In this document: positions 14,916-23,495 of the stretch, piece by piece
Position numbering within the stretch: position 1 is the stretch's first letter
How the letters are laid out: every line of letters starts with the position of its first letter
NCBI RefSeq assembly: GCF_017599325.1
Contig: NZ_JAGFVM010000035.1
Coordinates: forward strand, 1-33,772
Direction of reading: 5' to 3'
DNA length: 33,772 nt
Origin: Marinilactibacillus kalidii
GTDB lineage: Bacteria; Bacillota; Bacilli; Lactobacillales; Carnobacteriaceae_A
Notes under the pieces: model-generated
Databases searched by the model: none
Seen by the model: only the letters and a program-made list of their open reading frames with translations
What the model was told of the DNA's origin: nothing
Program-made: the position numbers and the translations under genes

Positions 14916-16976
14916 TTAAAAAATCTTCATAAGTTGCTGTTGAGAATTGACAGCTTTATCCTCTCCAGGTGTACGTTTAGTGTAATGCGCATTAGAATCA
15001 AGTACCCAAGCCTTAGTATTATCATACAAGTAAAGTTTCAAAATATTGATTACATGTTTTTTCCATTTCTGGTCTAATATCGGGAAGGCGAGCTCGATTC
15101 GCTTAGTTAGGTTTCTCGTCATCATGTCTGCAGAAGAGAGATAAACGATTTCTTCGCCATTATTGTTGAAGTAATAGACACGACTATGCTCTAAGAAGCG
15201 ACCAACAATACTATGAACATGGATCTGTTCACTGACACCTTTGATTCCAGGTATTAAACAACAGATGCCTCTAATGATCAAATCGACGCGTACACCAGCA
15301 CAGCTTGCCTCAAATAGCTTGGTGATCATTTTCTTATCGGTCAAAGAATTCATTTTTGCAATCACATGACCATTGCCATATTTTTTATGCAATAAAATTT
15401 CGTTCTCGATGCTATCGATAAAGGTGTCACGCATTTCGAAAGGTGAAACGTGCAAATACCGGTAATCTGCTTGATTGGAATAACCACTCAAATAATTGAA
15501 AAAGTCAGAAACATCCTGTGTAATAATAGGATTGGTTGTGATAATTCCCATATCTGTGTAAAGCTTAGCGGTTTGTTCATTGTAGTTGCCGGTCCCCAGA
15601 TGGACATATCGTTTGAATCCGTGTTGATCTTTTTTGACGATCAACGTTGCTTTGCTATGGGTCTTCAGGTTTTTCATACCATAGATGATATGTGCCCCTG
15701 CTTCTTCAAGTTCTTTAGCCCAGTGTACATTGTTTGCTTCGTCGAAACGGGCTTTCAATTCGACAAGAACGGTAACTTGAATAGCTCGTTTAGCGGCAAG
15801 TTTTAGCGCTTCTATGAAAGGAGAATTACTACTCACGCGATAGAGTGTCTGTTTAATGGCAATCGTATTTGGATCTTCTACCGCATTTTTGACTAAATCA
15901 ATGACTGGTTTAAAAGAATCAAAAGGATGGTGTAGGAAGAAATCTTGCTTCTCAGCCGTTTCCGCAATATGATTATTTTTTAAAATACTTGGATAATCTG
16001 GCGTAAATCGAGGAAAGACTTCACTTGGTAAAATTGGTTGAAAGGTTGAAGCGATAGTGCTCAAGCTTGTTAAGTCCAATGGCCCATTTAGTTCATAGAC
16101 GTCTCTTTTAAATATATCGAGTTCTTTCATTAGATAAGTGAGGTCTTCTCTGAAATCGGCTGAGACTGAACGAACATCCACTTCAAGACGCACAACCATG
16201 CCTGCTTTTCTTCTTTCGAGATAATCCTCAATAACAGATAATAAATCTTCTGCACCATCTTCTTGAATCTCTAGGTCCGCGTTGCGTGTGATTCTGAAAG
16301 TGAAAGAATAGTCAACTTGATAGCCTAAAAATAGTTCATCCAAAAAATGAAAGAGTATATCTTCTGTAAAGAGAATGGTGTGACTATCCCCATTCGTCAA
16401 TAGATGAAACCGTTCAATCAATGGTGGAACAGGTAGAATTGCAATCAAAGGTGAACCTTGTTTTTTGAGACGAACGAAAAGATGAATCACGCCGTCATTA
16501 AGATGGGGAAAGGGACGATAGGCATCTACCCCAAATGGCGTAATCGCAGGCTTGATATGCTGGTGGAAAATACGAGTTGCTTCTTCCAACTGGGCGGTTT
16601 CTAATTCTATTGGCAACCGGAACATAATGTTTTTTTCAGCCAGCTCAGCTTTTATTTGATCAAATAGACGATATTGTTCTGTAACTAATAGGCGGTTTTT
16701 TTGAGCAATTTCTTCAAGTTGCTTTTCAGGATCCCATTGTTTTTTTGAATCTGGCTCCAGAAAGCCGAGTTTGAGTTGGTCTTGAAGACCGGCGACTCGA
16801 ATTTTGAAAAATTCATCAAGATTCGAACTGCCGATGGAAATAAACTTTAATTTTTCTAATAAAGGGTTAGTTGGATCATCAGCTTCCGCAAGTACACGGG
16901 CATTAAAATCCAACCAAGACAATTCTCTGTTTTGATAGTAAGGCGGATCGTGTAGATTTATTGACTGCTGCTGCAT
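14916..16976 (-). CDS. ppk1: Polyphosphate kinase 1
   Basis: A 686-residue enzyme that reversibly makes inorganic polyphosphate from ATP. The N-terminal domain starts with NRELSWLDFNARVL, and the family signature SIGSSNLDEFFKIRVAG follows. The catalytic HxK-type motif is ELKARFDEANNVHWAKEL, then THSKATLIVKK with the autophosphorylated histidine, and a second HLGTGNYNEQTA motif. The length is normal for PPK1 (about 680-720). GGAGGG precedes the ATG. It lies 33 bases downstream of a Ppx/GppA gene, so synthesis and breakdown enzymes share an operon. Confidence 0.95.
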   Translation of the reverse strand: MQQQSINLHDPPYYQNRELSWLDFNARVLAEADDPTNPLLEKLKFISIGSSNLDEFFKIRVAGLQDQLKLGFLEPDSKKQWDPEKQLEEIAQKNRLLVTEQYRLFDQIKAELAEKNIMFRLPIELETAQLEEATRIFHQHIKPAITPFGVDAYRPFPHLNDGVIHLFVRLKKQGSPLIAILPVPPLIERFHLLTNGDSHTILFTEDILFHFLDELFLGYQVDYSFTFRITRNADLEIQEDGAEDLLSVIEDYLERRKAGMVVRLEVDVRSVSADFREDLTYLMKELDIFKRDVYELNGPLDLTSLSTIASTFQPILPSEVFPRFTPDYPSILKNNHIAETAEKQDFFLHHPFDSFKPVIDLVKNAVEDPNTIAIKQTLYRVSSNSPFIEALKLAAKRAIQVTVLVELKARFDEANNVHWAKELEEAGAHIIYGMKNLKTHSKATLIVKKDQHGFKRYVHLGTGNYNEQTAKLYTDMGIITTNPIITQDVSDFFNYLSGYSNQADYRYLHVSPFEMRDTFIDSIENEILLHKKYGNGHVIAKMNSLTDKKMITKLFEASCAGVRVDLIIRGICCLIPGIKGVSEQIHVHSIVGRFLEHSRVYYFNNNGEEIVYLSSADMMTRNLTKRIELAFPILDQKWKKHVINILKLYLYDNTKAWVLDSNAHYTKRTPGEDKAVNSQQQLMKIF

Positions 16977-17009
16977 GCAATTCCCTCCGAATAAATGAAT
17001 GAGTGGTTC

Positions 17010-18569
17010 TTATTGATCTGATTCGCTTTTAAAAGTGATGTGTACCGTGTCGCCCAGAACACGCTCCAAATGATTTTTATGTTTGTTTGCGCGATATTTT
17101 TCGGTAACAACGTCTCCGTTATAGGTAACGGTTAGTTCATATTTGTCTTCGATGTTCTTATCTTTGTTTTTAAATAATTGAATATCTTTGACCAGATTCA
17201 CGTGAGAGTCATTTAGCGCTTCAGCAAATTTTATGATACTACCAAGATGTAACAGTGTCTCTTTTTCTTCTTCACTGAACCAGTCATCAACAGTTTTAAT
17301 GTACTGATGAAAAAGCGATTTATTTTTGTAGCTGGCTAATAACGCTAGGCGAACACGATCTTGATGGTTGAATCCATGAAGATTACTATTTGAAATAATG
17401 TAAAAAGTATGTTGAGATTTTGAGTCGTCTTCAATATAACTACCAAGATAGTATAAGGAAGCTGCATAATGGACTAAAATCAAGTGCGCTTCGTCAACTG
17501 AGATGATTTCTTTATCTTTCAACAGGTTCAACAAGCGGTCTGACAAGAGAATTCGCTGATAAGCACCAATTGCACGAACATGATACCGTTTGGCCATGCG
17601 TTCGACTGTCTGGCGTTTAATGTCGTATAGCTCATAAGGTTGATTGTCTGTTCGATTGATATAATCGATAACGAGTCCTTCTCGCAGACCACGACTGCTG
17701 ATTGCAAATTCAGTGGAGTCCATAAAATCGAATAGCTCCAAAAATACAAGTCCAGCTGGGATAATAATATCTTTACGGTCTTCATTTAAACCATCTAATT
17801 TTGATAACTGTTTCAAAGAAGTATCAGCGATCAGATCAAATGTTTCTTCTAATTCATTACCGGACATTGTATAGCCATGAATACCAGCTATCGGATAATC
17901 ATGCTGGCGCTGGTGAACATCTGCAAGGTTTCGAGCAGAACCGCCAATACCAATCAGTGGAACATTAACGTCTGGTAGCCAATCTAATGTAGTAAACTGT
18001 TCCTTCACCCATTTACGTGCTTTTTCAATCGCTTTCTTATCATTATGATCTTTACCTTCAAAGAAATCTTTCTTTAAGCTGACGACGCCGAACGGGAAGC
18101 TGTGAGAGTCAACGACTTGTTTGTCTTTGAATAAAGTCAGTTCCGTACTACCGCCACCAATATCGATCGTTACGCCATCTCTGATATCCATGGTATGTCT
18201 AACTGCATAGTTGCCGTAAAACGCTTCCTCTTCTTCATTAAGGATTCTTAATGCTAGATCCGTTTTTGATTTCACTGTCTTTAAAATAGCTTTTGCATTT
18301 TTAGATCTTCTGATGGCAGCAGTTGCTACTGGAATCATGGTTTCGATGTGATATCGCTCTGCGATTTCTGTAAAGCTTTCAAGTGCTGCTACGAGGACAT
18401 CGATTCCTTTTTTACTCATTGTGCTGTCCGTATCTAAATATTGGACAAGTCGTGCAGGCGTTTTAATATTCTGTAATTCTGTGATTGTCTGATTTTGATC
18501 TATTTCGAAAATAACGAGTCTGATCGTATTCGATCCTACGTCGATCAATCCGATTCTCTGATTTACCAT
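17010..18569 (-). CDS. ppx: Exopolyphosphatase, Ppx/GppA family
   Basis: A 519-residue ASKHA-fold phosphatase. The phosphate-binding loops are IGLIDVGSNTIRLVIFEI near the N-terminus and VTIDIGGGSTELTLF further on. Glu in the NEEEEAFYGNYAV segment is the likely catalytic residue. The C-terminal part after about 310 is an all-helical, HD-like domain as in long Ppx proteins. It removes terminal phosphates from polyphosphate, or hydrolyses pppGpp. Pairing with ppk1 favours polyphosphate. I start it at the ATG at 18569, 9 bases after AAGGAG; a further ATG 16 codons upstream has no ribosome site. A WalR-type box about 90 bases upstream may influence it as well. Confidence 0.9.
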   Translation of the reverse strand: MVNQRIGLIDVGSNTIRLVIFEIDQNQTITELQNIKTPARLVQYLDTDSTMSKKGIDVLVAALESFTEIAERYHIETMIPVATAAIRRSKNAKAILKTVKSKTDLALRILNEEEEAFYGNYAVRHTMDIRDGVTIDIGGGSTELTLFKDKQVVDSHSFPFGVVSLKKDFFEGKDHNDKKAIEKARKWVKEQFTTLDWLPDVNVPLIGIGGSARNLADVHQRQHDYPIAGIHGYTMSGNELEETFDLIADTSLKQLSKLDGLNEDRKDIIIPAGLVFLELFDFMDSTEFAISSRGLREGLVIDYINRTDNQPYELYDIKRQTVERMAKRYHVRAIGAYQRILLSDRLLNLLKDKEIISVDEAHLILVHYAASLYYLGSYIEDDSKSQHTFYIISNSNLHGFNHQDRVRLALLASYKNKSLFHQYIKTVDDWFSEEEKETLLHLGSIIKFAEALNDSHVNLVKDIQLFKNKDKNIEDKYELTVTYNGDVVTEKYRANKHKNHLERVLGDTVHITFKSESDQ

Positions 18570-18656
18570 GTAAGCGATCTCCTTGTCTTTCGATATACGT
18601 GCTTTCTTACTTATCATACCGAAAATAAGCTTAATTTGTCGAAAAAAACAGAATAT

Positions 18657-18673
18657 ATTACAAAAACATTACA
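18657..18673 (-). promoter_or_regulatory. WalR (YycF/VicR)-type box
   Basis: On the minus strand this reads TGTAAT-GTTTT-TGTAAT, an exact match to the WalR consensus of two TGTWAH hexamers 5 bases apart. It sits between ppx and the divergent secreted wall protein gene. Other TGTAAT/TGTAAG/TGTTAA half-sites follow on the plus strand (18759, 18769, 18785), with imperfect spacing. The rest of the 318-base gap shows no other gene. Confidence 0.6.
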
Positions 18674-18784
18674 AACGTGTAGAAATGTGTGCTGACAGCA
18701 TCTTAAGTTACGAAAAATAAGAGAGACCAAGTGTTCTGTACCCGAAATAAGAAGGCTTTGTAATAAATTGTAAGATAATCGCAA

Positions 18785-18812
18785 TGTTAAGTGAAAGATT
18801 TCTATGTATAAT
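18785..18812 (+). promoter_or_regulatory. Promoter of the 3D-domain protein gene
   Basis: A perfect -10 TATAAT at 18807-18812, with TGTTAA 16 bases upstream (18785-18790) in the -35 position. The -35 is poor, but it equals a WalR half-site, as expected of an activated promoter. The leader would be about 70 bases. Confidence 0.5.
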
Positions 18813-18834
18813 TGCAAAGCAAAGTGCAATTATA
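18807..18834 (+). promoter_or_regulatory. 10-bp inverted repeat starting in the -10 box, followed by T8
   Basis: TATAATTGCA and TGCAATTATA are perfect inverted arms around AAGCAAAG. A run of eight T begins a few bases later (18838). It could be an operator over the transcription start, or an AT-rich terminator for RNA coming from upstream. Confidence 0.45.
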
Positions 18835-18887
18835 CAATTTTTTTTAGCAGGATAAATTTATTTAGGAAAGGGTTGTTCTTACAAGCC

Positions 18888-20030
18888 ATGAAGAAATGGA
18901 TAACGGGGTTTGCTGTAATCGCTATGGGCATTACACAATTATTGACATCGCAACATGTTTCAGCAGATTCACTGGATAACATTCGTCAGCAACAAGAACA
19001 AAAGCAAGGCGATATTAGTTCACTACAAAGAGAAGTCGGTAAAGCATTGGAAGAGACGAGTGCTTTAAGCGAAAAGATTGAAGGATTGAATACGGAAATT
19101 GCTGAAAAGGAAGAAACGATTCAGTTAAAAGAAGTGGAAATCAGTGAACAAGAGGAGCTTGTTGAAGCAAGATTAGAACAAGCAGGTGAAAGATTACAAG
19201 CGCTTCAAAAAAGTGAAGCAACAAATAATATAGTAGTAGCTATTTTAGAAGCAGAGAGCATCACAGATCTCCTAAATCGTGCAATGGTAGTTATTCAGTT
19301 GACTGATGCTGGTAACCAACAGATTGAAGAAGCGCAAGTAGAAGTAGAGACATTAGCTGATATGCAAGAACAGCTAGTAACACAAAAAGAATCATTAAAG
19401 TCAGATCTTGAACTTGTTTCAGAACAAAAGTCGACTTACGATGGAAAAATTGCTGATTTAGAAAAGCTAGTTCAAACGAACAAAACCCAATTGACGCAAT
19501 TACAAGACAAGGAAGCTGATGAAGTAGCGAAGATTGAAGCGGCACGTGAAGCAGCTCGTCAAGAGTCAATCAAAGAAGCGGAAGCACTCGCAGCTAAAGA
19601 AGCAAAAGAACAAGAAAGTGTGAAAGAAGAAGCAGTTGTTTCTACATCTTCTAGTGATTCAGAGGATAAAGTAGTCGCAGCAGAAGTAAAGGCTGAACCA
19701 GCTAAAACTGAAAAACCAGCTGAAGAAAAAGTTGAAAGCTTAAATGGTAAAACGATTCAAGTAAGTGCAACAGGTTACTCAACTAAGCAAGCGAATTTGA
19801 GTACACATACAGCTACTGGTATTGACTTAAGAGTCAATCCAAGAGTGATTGCAGTAGATCCTTCCGTTATTCCACTAGGCTCAACAGTAGAAATTCCTGG
19901 AAAAGGAACATACATCGCTGGAGATACAGGTAGCGCGATCAAAGGAAATAAAATCGATATTCACTTCTCAACAGTAGCAGAAGCCTATGCTTGGGGAAGA
20001 AAAAATATTACCATAAAAATCTTGAACTAA
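18888..20030 (+). CDS. Secreted PcsB-like coiled-coil protein with C-terminal 3D domain
   Basis: A 380-residue secreted cell-wall protein. Residues 1-26 are a signal peptide ending in HVSA. Residues 27-215 form a long Gln/Glu/Lys coiled coil like the N-terminal part of PcsB/SagA/CwlO. A low-complexity Ala/Glu/Lys linker follows, and residues about 290-380 form a 3D domain with its three aspartates (AVDPSVIPLG, AGDTGSAIKG, KIDIHF). 3D domains have the double-psi barrel of lytic transglycosylase MltA, so peptidoglycan cleavage is likely. The ATG at 18888 is 16 bases from AGGAAAGGG; a TTG at 18873, 5 bases from AGGA, may be the true start and would add five residues. WalR-type sites upstream suit a wall hydrolase. 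Confidence 0.88.
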   Translation: MKKWITGFAVIAMGITQLLTSQHVSADSLDNIRQQQEQKQGDISSLQREVGKALEETSALSEKIEGLNTEIAEKEETIQLKEVEISEQEELVEARLEQAGERLQALQKSEATNNIVVAILEAESITDLLNRAMVVIQLTDAGNQQIEEAQVEVETLADMQEQLVTQKESLKSDLELVSEQKSTYDGKIADLEKLVQTNKTQLTQLQDKEADEVAKIEAAREAARQESIKEAEALAAKEAKEQESVKEEAVVSTSSSDSEDKVVAAEVKAEPAKTEKPAEEKVESLNGKTIQVSATGYSTKQANLSTHTATGIDLRVNPRVIAVDPSVIPLGSTVEIPGKGTYIAGDTGSAIKGNKIDIHFSTVAEAYAWGRKNITIKILN

Positions 20031-20043
20031 TCAGGTTGAATAT

Positions 20044-20076
20044 AAAAACGACTACACTAAAAGTAGTCGTTTTTTT
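20044..20076 (+). terminator. Terminator of the 3D-domain protein gene
   Basis: AAAAACGACTAC and GTAGTCGTTTTT form a perfect stem with a 7-base loop and a T-run, 14 bases after the stop codon. Confidence 0.92.
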
Positions 20077-20154
20077 GTTGCGTTGATTTAGTGGATAGAA
20101 TTGACGAAGTCTTGACAACTACTAAAAGAGGAACTTATGCATGACTGCCTATAC

Positions 20155-20183
20155 CTGACAAACGTTCCCATTTCTGCTAAAAT
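20155..20183 (+). promoter_or_regulatory. Promoter of the uvrC operon
   Basis: CTGACA (20155-20160), exactly 17 bases and TAAAAT (20178-20183), with an extended TGC before the -10. It lies about 60 bases upstream of the first gene. Confidence 0.65.
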
Positions 20184-20242
20184 AAAGGTATTGACTTAAA
20201 TCATATTATAAATAAAAACACCACCTGAAAAGAGGAAATGAC

Positions 20243-20494
20243 ATGGCTTTAAACGAAATTGAATTTTATAAAGGTAAAGATGAAGAACGATTTTTACAAG
20301 AATGGGAAGCACAAAATGGCTCACTATCTGATGATGCCCAAGATAAGCTATATACGGAAATTGGTGATGAGATTGCTCGTCAATTAAAGACTGGGGAACA
20401 CGAATTAGGTAAATTATTCGTATATAAAGGTGTGGAAGTTGGCAAGTCGGATTATAATCAATTTTATGAACTTTATTTATTTGACGAAAAATAA
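20243..20494 (+). CDS. Small conserved-type protein of unknown function, uvrC operon
   Basis: An 83-residue acidic, soluble protein with no signal peptide, membrane span or cysteine. I do not recognise the family. AGAGGAAATGAC precedes the ATG, and a good promoter lies upstream. The gene ends 30 bases before uvrC, so the two are probably co-transcribed. The sequence has a helix-rich middle (DDAQDKLYTEIGDEIARQL) and a strand-like C-terminus (LFVYKGVEVG, then QFYELYLF). The position suggests, but does not show, a link with DNA repair. Confidence 0.75.
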   Translation: MALNEIEFYKGKDEERFLQEWEAQNGSLSDDAQDKLYTEIGDEIARQLKTGEHELGKLFVYKGVEVGKSDYNQFYELYLFDEK

Positions 20495-20524
20495 CAGAAT
20501 AATGAACAAAAAGGAGGTGTTTCT

Positions 20525-22309
20525 TTGTCCGTTGAACTAATTGACAACAAATTGAGCTTACTGCCGGATCTACCAGGCTGTTATATCATGAAAGATAAAA
20601 ATGATCAGATCATTTATATCGGTAAAGCGAAAAACCTTAAAAATAGAGTACGTTCCTATTTTAGAGGTTCTCATGAAGGGAAAACTGAACGCCTGGTAAG
20701 AGATATTGAAGATTTTGAAACGATTATTACGGGTTCCGACAAAGAGGCGCTTTTATTAGAAGTCACGCTGATACAAAAACATCAGCCTAAATATAATATC
20801 CGCCTTAAGAGAGGGACAAGTTATCCTTATCTTAAGATTACAAACGAAAAAGATCCTAAATTAATCATTACATCTGAGGTCGTAAAAGATGGTGCCCACT
20901 ACTTTGGACCATATCCAGACGTCTACGCGGCCTCCGAAACCCAACAACTGATCATGAAAATCTATCCTCTAAGAAAATGTAACGGACATCAGAAACGAGC
21001 GTGTCTGTATTATCACATTGGACAATGTATCGGTCCTTGTGATCATGAAATTCCAAAAGAAGAATACGATCAGCAGATTCGTAAGATTCGTTCTTTTTTG
21101 AATGGAAATGTGCATGATATCAAACGTGATTTGAAACAGCAAATGGATGAAGCAGCAGAAGATATGAATTACGAGCGGGCAGCTGAATTTAGAGATCAAA
21201 TCGCTTATATTGAAAAAACGGTTGAAAAACAGTCGATTATTACTAATAGTTTCATGCCTCGAGATTTCTTTAATTACTACATGGATAAAGGCTGGATTTC
21301 CATTCAAGTATTCTTTGTCAGACAAGCTACACTCATCAAACGAGATGCGACAATGTTTCCTTGTTATGGACCACCAGAAGAAGAGCTTATGAGCTTTATT
21401 TTACAGTATTACGAAAACGAAAATAATATTATGCCAAAAGAAATTTATGTTCCGGAAACAGTCGACAAGGAAATGTTAGGCAGTGCAATAGAAGCGCGGG
21501 TGATGAGTCCTAAGCAAGGTCGTAAAAAAGAACTACTCGATTTGACGGGTAAGAACAGTGAATTATCATTAAAAGAGAAGTTTAGACTGATTGAAATGAA
21601 TCAGCGTAAAACAACTGGTGCAATCCAAGAGTTATCAGAAGCGATGGGCTTGCCTTATATTGAGACCATTGAGTCATTTGACCACTCAAACATTCAAGGT
21701 TCAAATCCTGTTTCTGCAATGGTTTCATTTAAAGATGGTAAACCAGATAAAACAAATTACCGTAAATATAAGATTAAAACAGTTATCGGAAGTAACGAGG
21801 CTGCAACAACACAAGAAGTGATTAGGAGAAGATATAGCCGCTTGCTCAAAGAAGGTAAACCTTTGCCGGATTTGATTTTGATGGATGGTGGGAAAGTCCA
21901 AGTGAATGCAGCGGTAGATGTCTTAATAAATGAATTAGGGCTATCCATTCCTGTGGCGGGAATGGTTAAAGACAACAAACACCGTACAGCTAGTTTGATT
22001 TTTGGAGATGTACTTGAAACGGTGGTTCTCAATCCTCGAAGCCAAGCTTTTCATCTTGTACAAAGGATACAAGAAGAAGTCCATCGATTCGCCATCACTT
22101 TCCATCGTAATGTCAGAAGTAAAAATAGTTTCACCTCTAGATTGGACGATGTCGAAGGCGTTGGCCCTAAAACACGTACTAAGATACTACGGCACTTCAA
22201 ATCAATGAAACGATTAAAAGAAGCAGAAATGACAGAAATCACAAAGCTGGGCATTCCAGAAGCCGTGGCTGAGCGAATCAAGGAAACTTTAGCAGATTAT
22301 CAGTCATAA
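20525..22309 (+). CDS. uvrC: UvrABC excinuclease subunit C
   Basis: A 594-residue nucleotide-excision repair endonuclease that makes both incisions around a lesion bound by UvrB. The N-terminal GIY-YIG nuclease starts with LPGCYIMKDKNDQIIYIGKA (about 14-33). A UvrB-binding UVR motif is at about 205-235 (MNYERAAEFRDQIAYIE). The RNase H-like 5' nuclease follows, with IESFDHSNIQGSNPV and LILMDGGKVQV. Two helix-hairpin-helix motifs end the protein (VEGVGPKTRTKIL, LGIPEAVAERI). The start is TTG at 20525, 5 bases after the very strong AAAGGAGGTG. The gene sits between a small unknown gene and a GNAT gene in one operon. Confidence 0.97.
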   Translation: MSVELIDNKLSLLPDLPGCYIMKDKNDQIIYIGKAKNLKNRVRSYFRGSHEGKTERLVRDIEDFETIITGSDKEALLLEVTLIQKHQPKYNIRLKRGTSYPYLKITNEKDPKLIITSEVVKDGAHYFGPYPDVYAASETQQLIMKIYPLRKCNGHQKRACLYYHIGQCIGPCDHEIPKEEYDQQIRKIRSFLNGNVHDIKRDLKQQMDEAAEDMNYERAAEFRDQIAYIEKTVEKQSIITNSFMPRDFFNYYMDKGWISIQVFFVRQATLIKRDATMFPCYGPPEEELMSFILQYYENENNIMPKEIYVPETVDKEMLGSAIEARVMSPKQGRKKELLDLTGKNSELSLKEKFRLIEMNQRKTTGAIQELSEAMGLPYIETIESFDHSNIQGSNPVSAMVSFKDGKPDKTNYRKYKIKTVIGSNEAATTQEVIRRRYSRLLKEGKPLPDLILMDGGKVQVNAAVDVLINELGLSIPVAGMVKDNKHRTASLIFGDVLETVVLNPRSQAFHLVQRIQEEVHRFAITFHRNVRSKNSFTSRLDDVEGVGPKTRTKILRHFKSMKRLKEAEMTEITKLGIPEAVAERIKETLADYQS

Positions 22310-22325
22310 GAAAGTAGGGAACGAG

Positions 22326-22886
22326 ATGATCAGAGAGGCAAAAGTAGAAGATTCAGAAGCAATCGTCGAGTTGTTTAAAGTCATCTTACTAGATATGGCG
22401 TTACCGATCATGAAGCAAGTTTCGTGGGATAAACTCAAAGTTGCGCTTATAGAAGCTACTAAACAAGAGGCTTATCGGCACAGTTTTAAGCATGCTATCG
22501 TCAGTGATATAGACGGAGAGATTGCGGGGTTTTGTTTTGGCTATCCAGGTGAAATGAGTGAAGCAAATGATCGCGAACTACAACCTATTCTTGAAAAACA
22601 TGCATTGCCCCTCTTTCAAACATTTTATCCTCAAGAAACAATGGCTGGAGAATGGTATTTAGATTCATTAGTTGTGCATGAATCCTTTAGAGGGCAAGGG
22701 ATAGGTAGACAGTTGCTTCAGGCAGCGTATCAAAGTGCAAAACTATCTGGTCAAACTAAAATTGGTTTGAATGTCGATCACGAAAATCCTAGAGCTAAAA
22801 AGTTATACGAACAGCAGGGATTCACGAAAATGAAAGAATTGACCATTGCTGGTCATCGCTACGATCATATGCAAAAAAATCTATAA
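22326..22886 (+). CDS. GNAT-family N-acetyltransferase
   Basis: A 186-residue acetyl-CoA-dependent acyltransferase. Motif A is visible as YLDSLVVHESFRGQGIGRQLLQAAY, with the acetyl-CoA pyrophosphate loop RGQGIG. It is followed by IGLNVDHENPRAKKLYEQQGF, the usual GNAT C-terminal segment. The N-terminus (IREAKVEDSEAIVELF) is also typical. The acceptor is unknown. It begins 16 bases after uvrC and ends at a strong terminator, so it is the last gene of that operon. Confidence 0.9.
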   Translation: MIREAKVEDSEAIVELFKVILLDMALPIMKQVSWDKLKVALIEATKQEAYRHSFKHAIVSDIDGEIAGFCFGYPGEMSEANDRELQPILEKHALPLFQTFYPQETMAGEWYLDSLVVHESFRGQGIGRQLLQAAYQSAKLSGQTKIGLNVDHENPRAKKLYEQQGFTKMKELTIAGHRYDHMQKNL

Positions 22887-22930
22887 AAAAATAGACAGCT
22901 AGCGTTTTTCTACGTTAGCTGTCTATTTTT
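22887..22930. terminator. Bidirectional terminator, GNAT / chromate-family genes
   Basis: AAAAATAGACAGCTAGCG pairs with CGTTAGCTGTCTATTTTT (one G-T pair) around an 8-base loop, with A and T runs on both sides of a convergent gene pair. Confidence 0.9.
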
Positions 22931-22934
22931 ATGC

Positions 22935-23495
22935 TCAAACGATACTATAAATGAGAACACCAAGCACGCCGGTAGTCAGCATGACTTGAATTGGACTTAA
23001 TTTGTATTTAGTGATCAAGAACAAACCAAGTGAGAACAAAGCTACAGAGATCCAGTTAAGGTTGCTGATCTGGATGCCACTACTTTCTCCAAAGAAAGCG
23101 GCCAATAGAATCGTTAATCCTGCTGAAGCGATTAAGGCAACGACAGCAGGACGAAGACCCATGATAACACCTTGGACCATCTTGATATTGCGATATTTAA
23201 AGTAAATATAAGCGAGTGTCAAAACAATCATAATTGAAGGTAAGGTTACACCAATTGTTGCTACGATCCCTCCAAAGATACCGCCAACTTGGTTACCAAC
23301 AAAGGTTGCAGCGTTGATGGCGATTGAGCCTGGGGTCATTTCAGAAATCGTTAGTACATCAATAAATTGTTGGGCAGTCATCCACCCTCTATTATCAATA
23401 ATTTGCTGTTCAATCAGTGGTAAAGCCGCATAGCCACCACCAAAACTAAAAAGACCGATTTGGAAAAAGCTGATAAAAAGTTCAAGATAAATCAT
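22935..23495 (-). CDS. Chromate-transporter-family half protein 2
   Basis: A 186-residue membrane protein, one CHR domain. The N-terminal signature is FQIGLFSFGGGYAALPLIEQ, then ISEMTPGSIAINAATFVGNQVGG, and about six hydrophobic spans follow. The CHR family occurs as full-length two-domain proteins or as pairs of half-size proteins; this and the upstream gene form such a pair. CHR proteins are named for chromate efflux, but the substrate of Firmicute pairs is seldom known, so chromate is only a family label here. Its ATG overlaps the end of the upstream partner by four bases, indicating coupled synthesis. Confidence 0.88.
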   Translation of the reverse strand: MIYLELFISFFQIGLFSFGGGYAALPLIEQQIIDNRGWMTAQQFIDVLTISEMTPGSIAINAATFVGNQVGGIFGGIVATIGVTLPSIMIVLTLAYIYFKYRNIKMVQGVIMGLRPAVVALIASAGLTILLAAFFGESSGIQISNLNWISVALFSLGLFLITKYKLSPIQVMLTTGVLGVLIYSIV

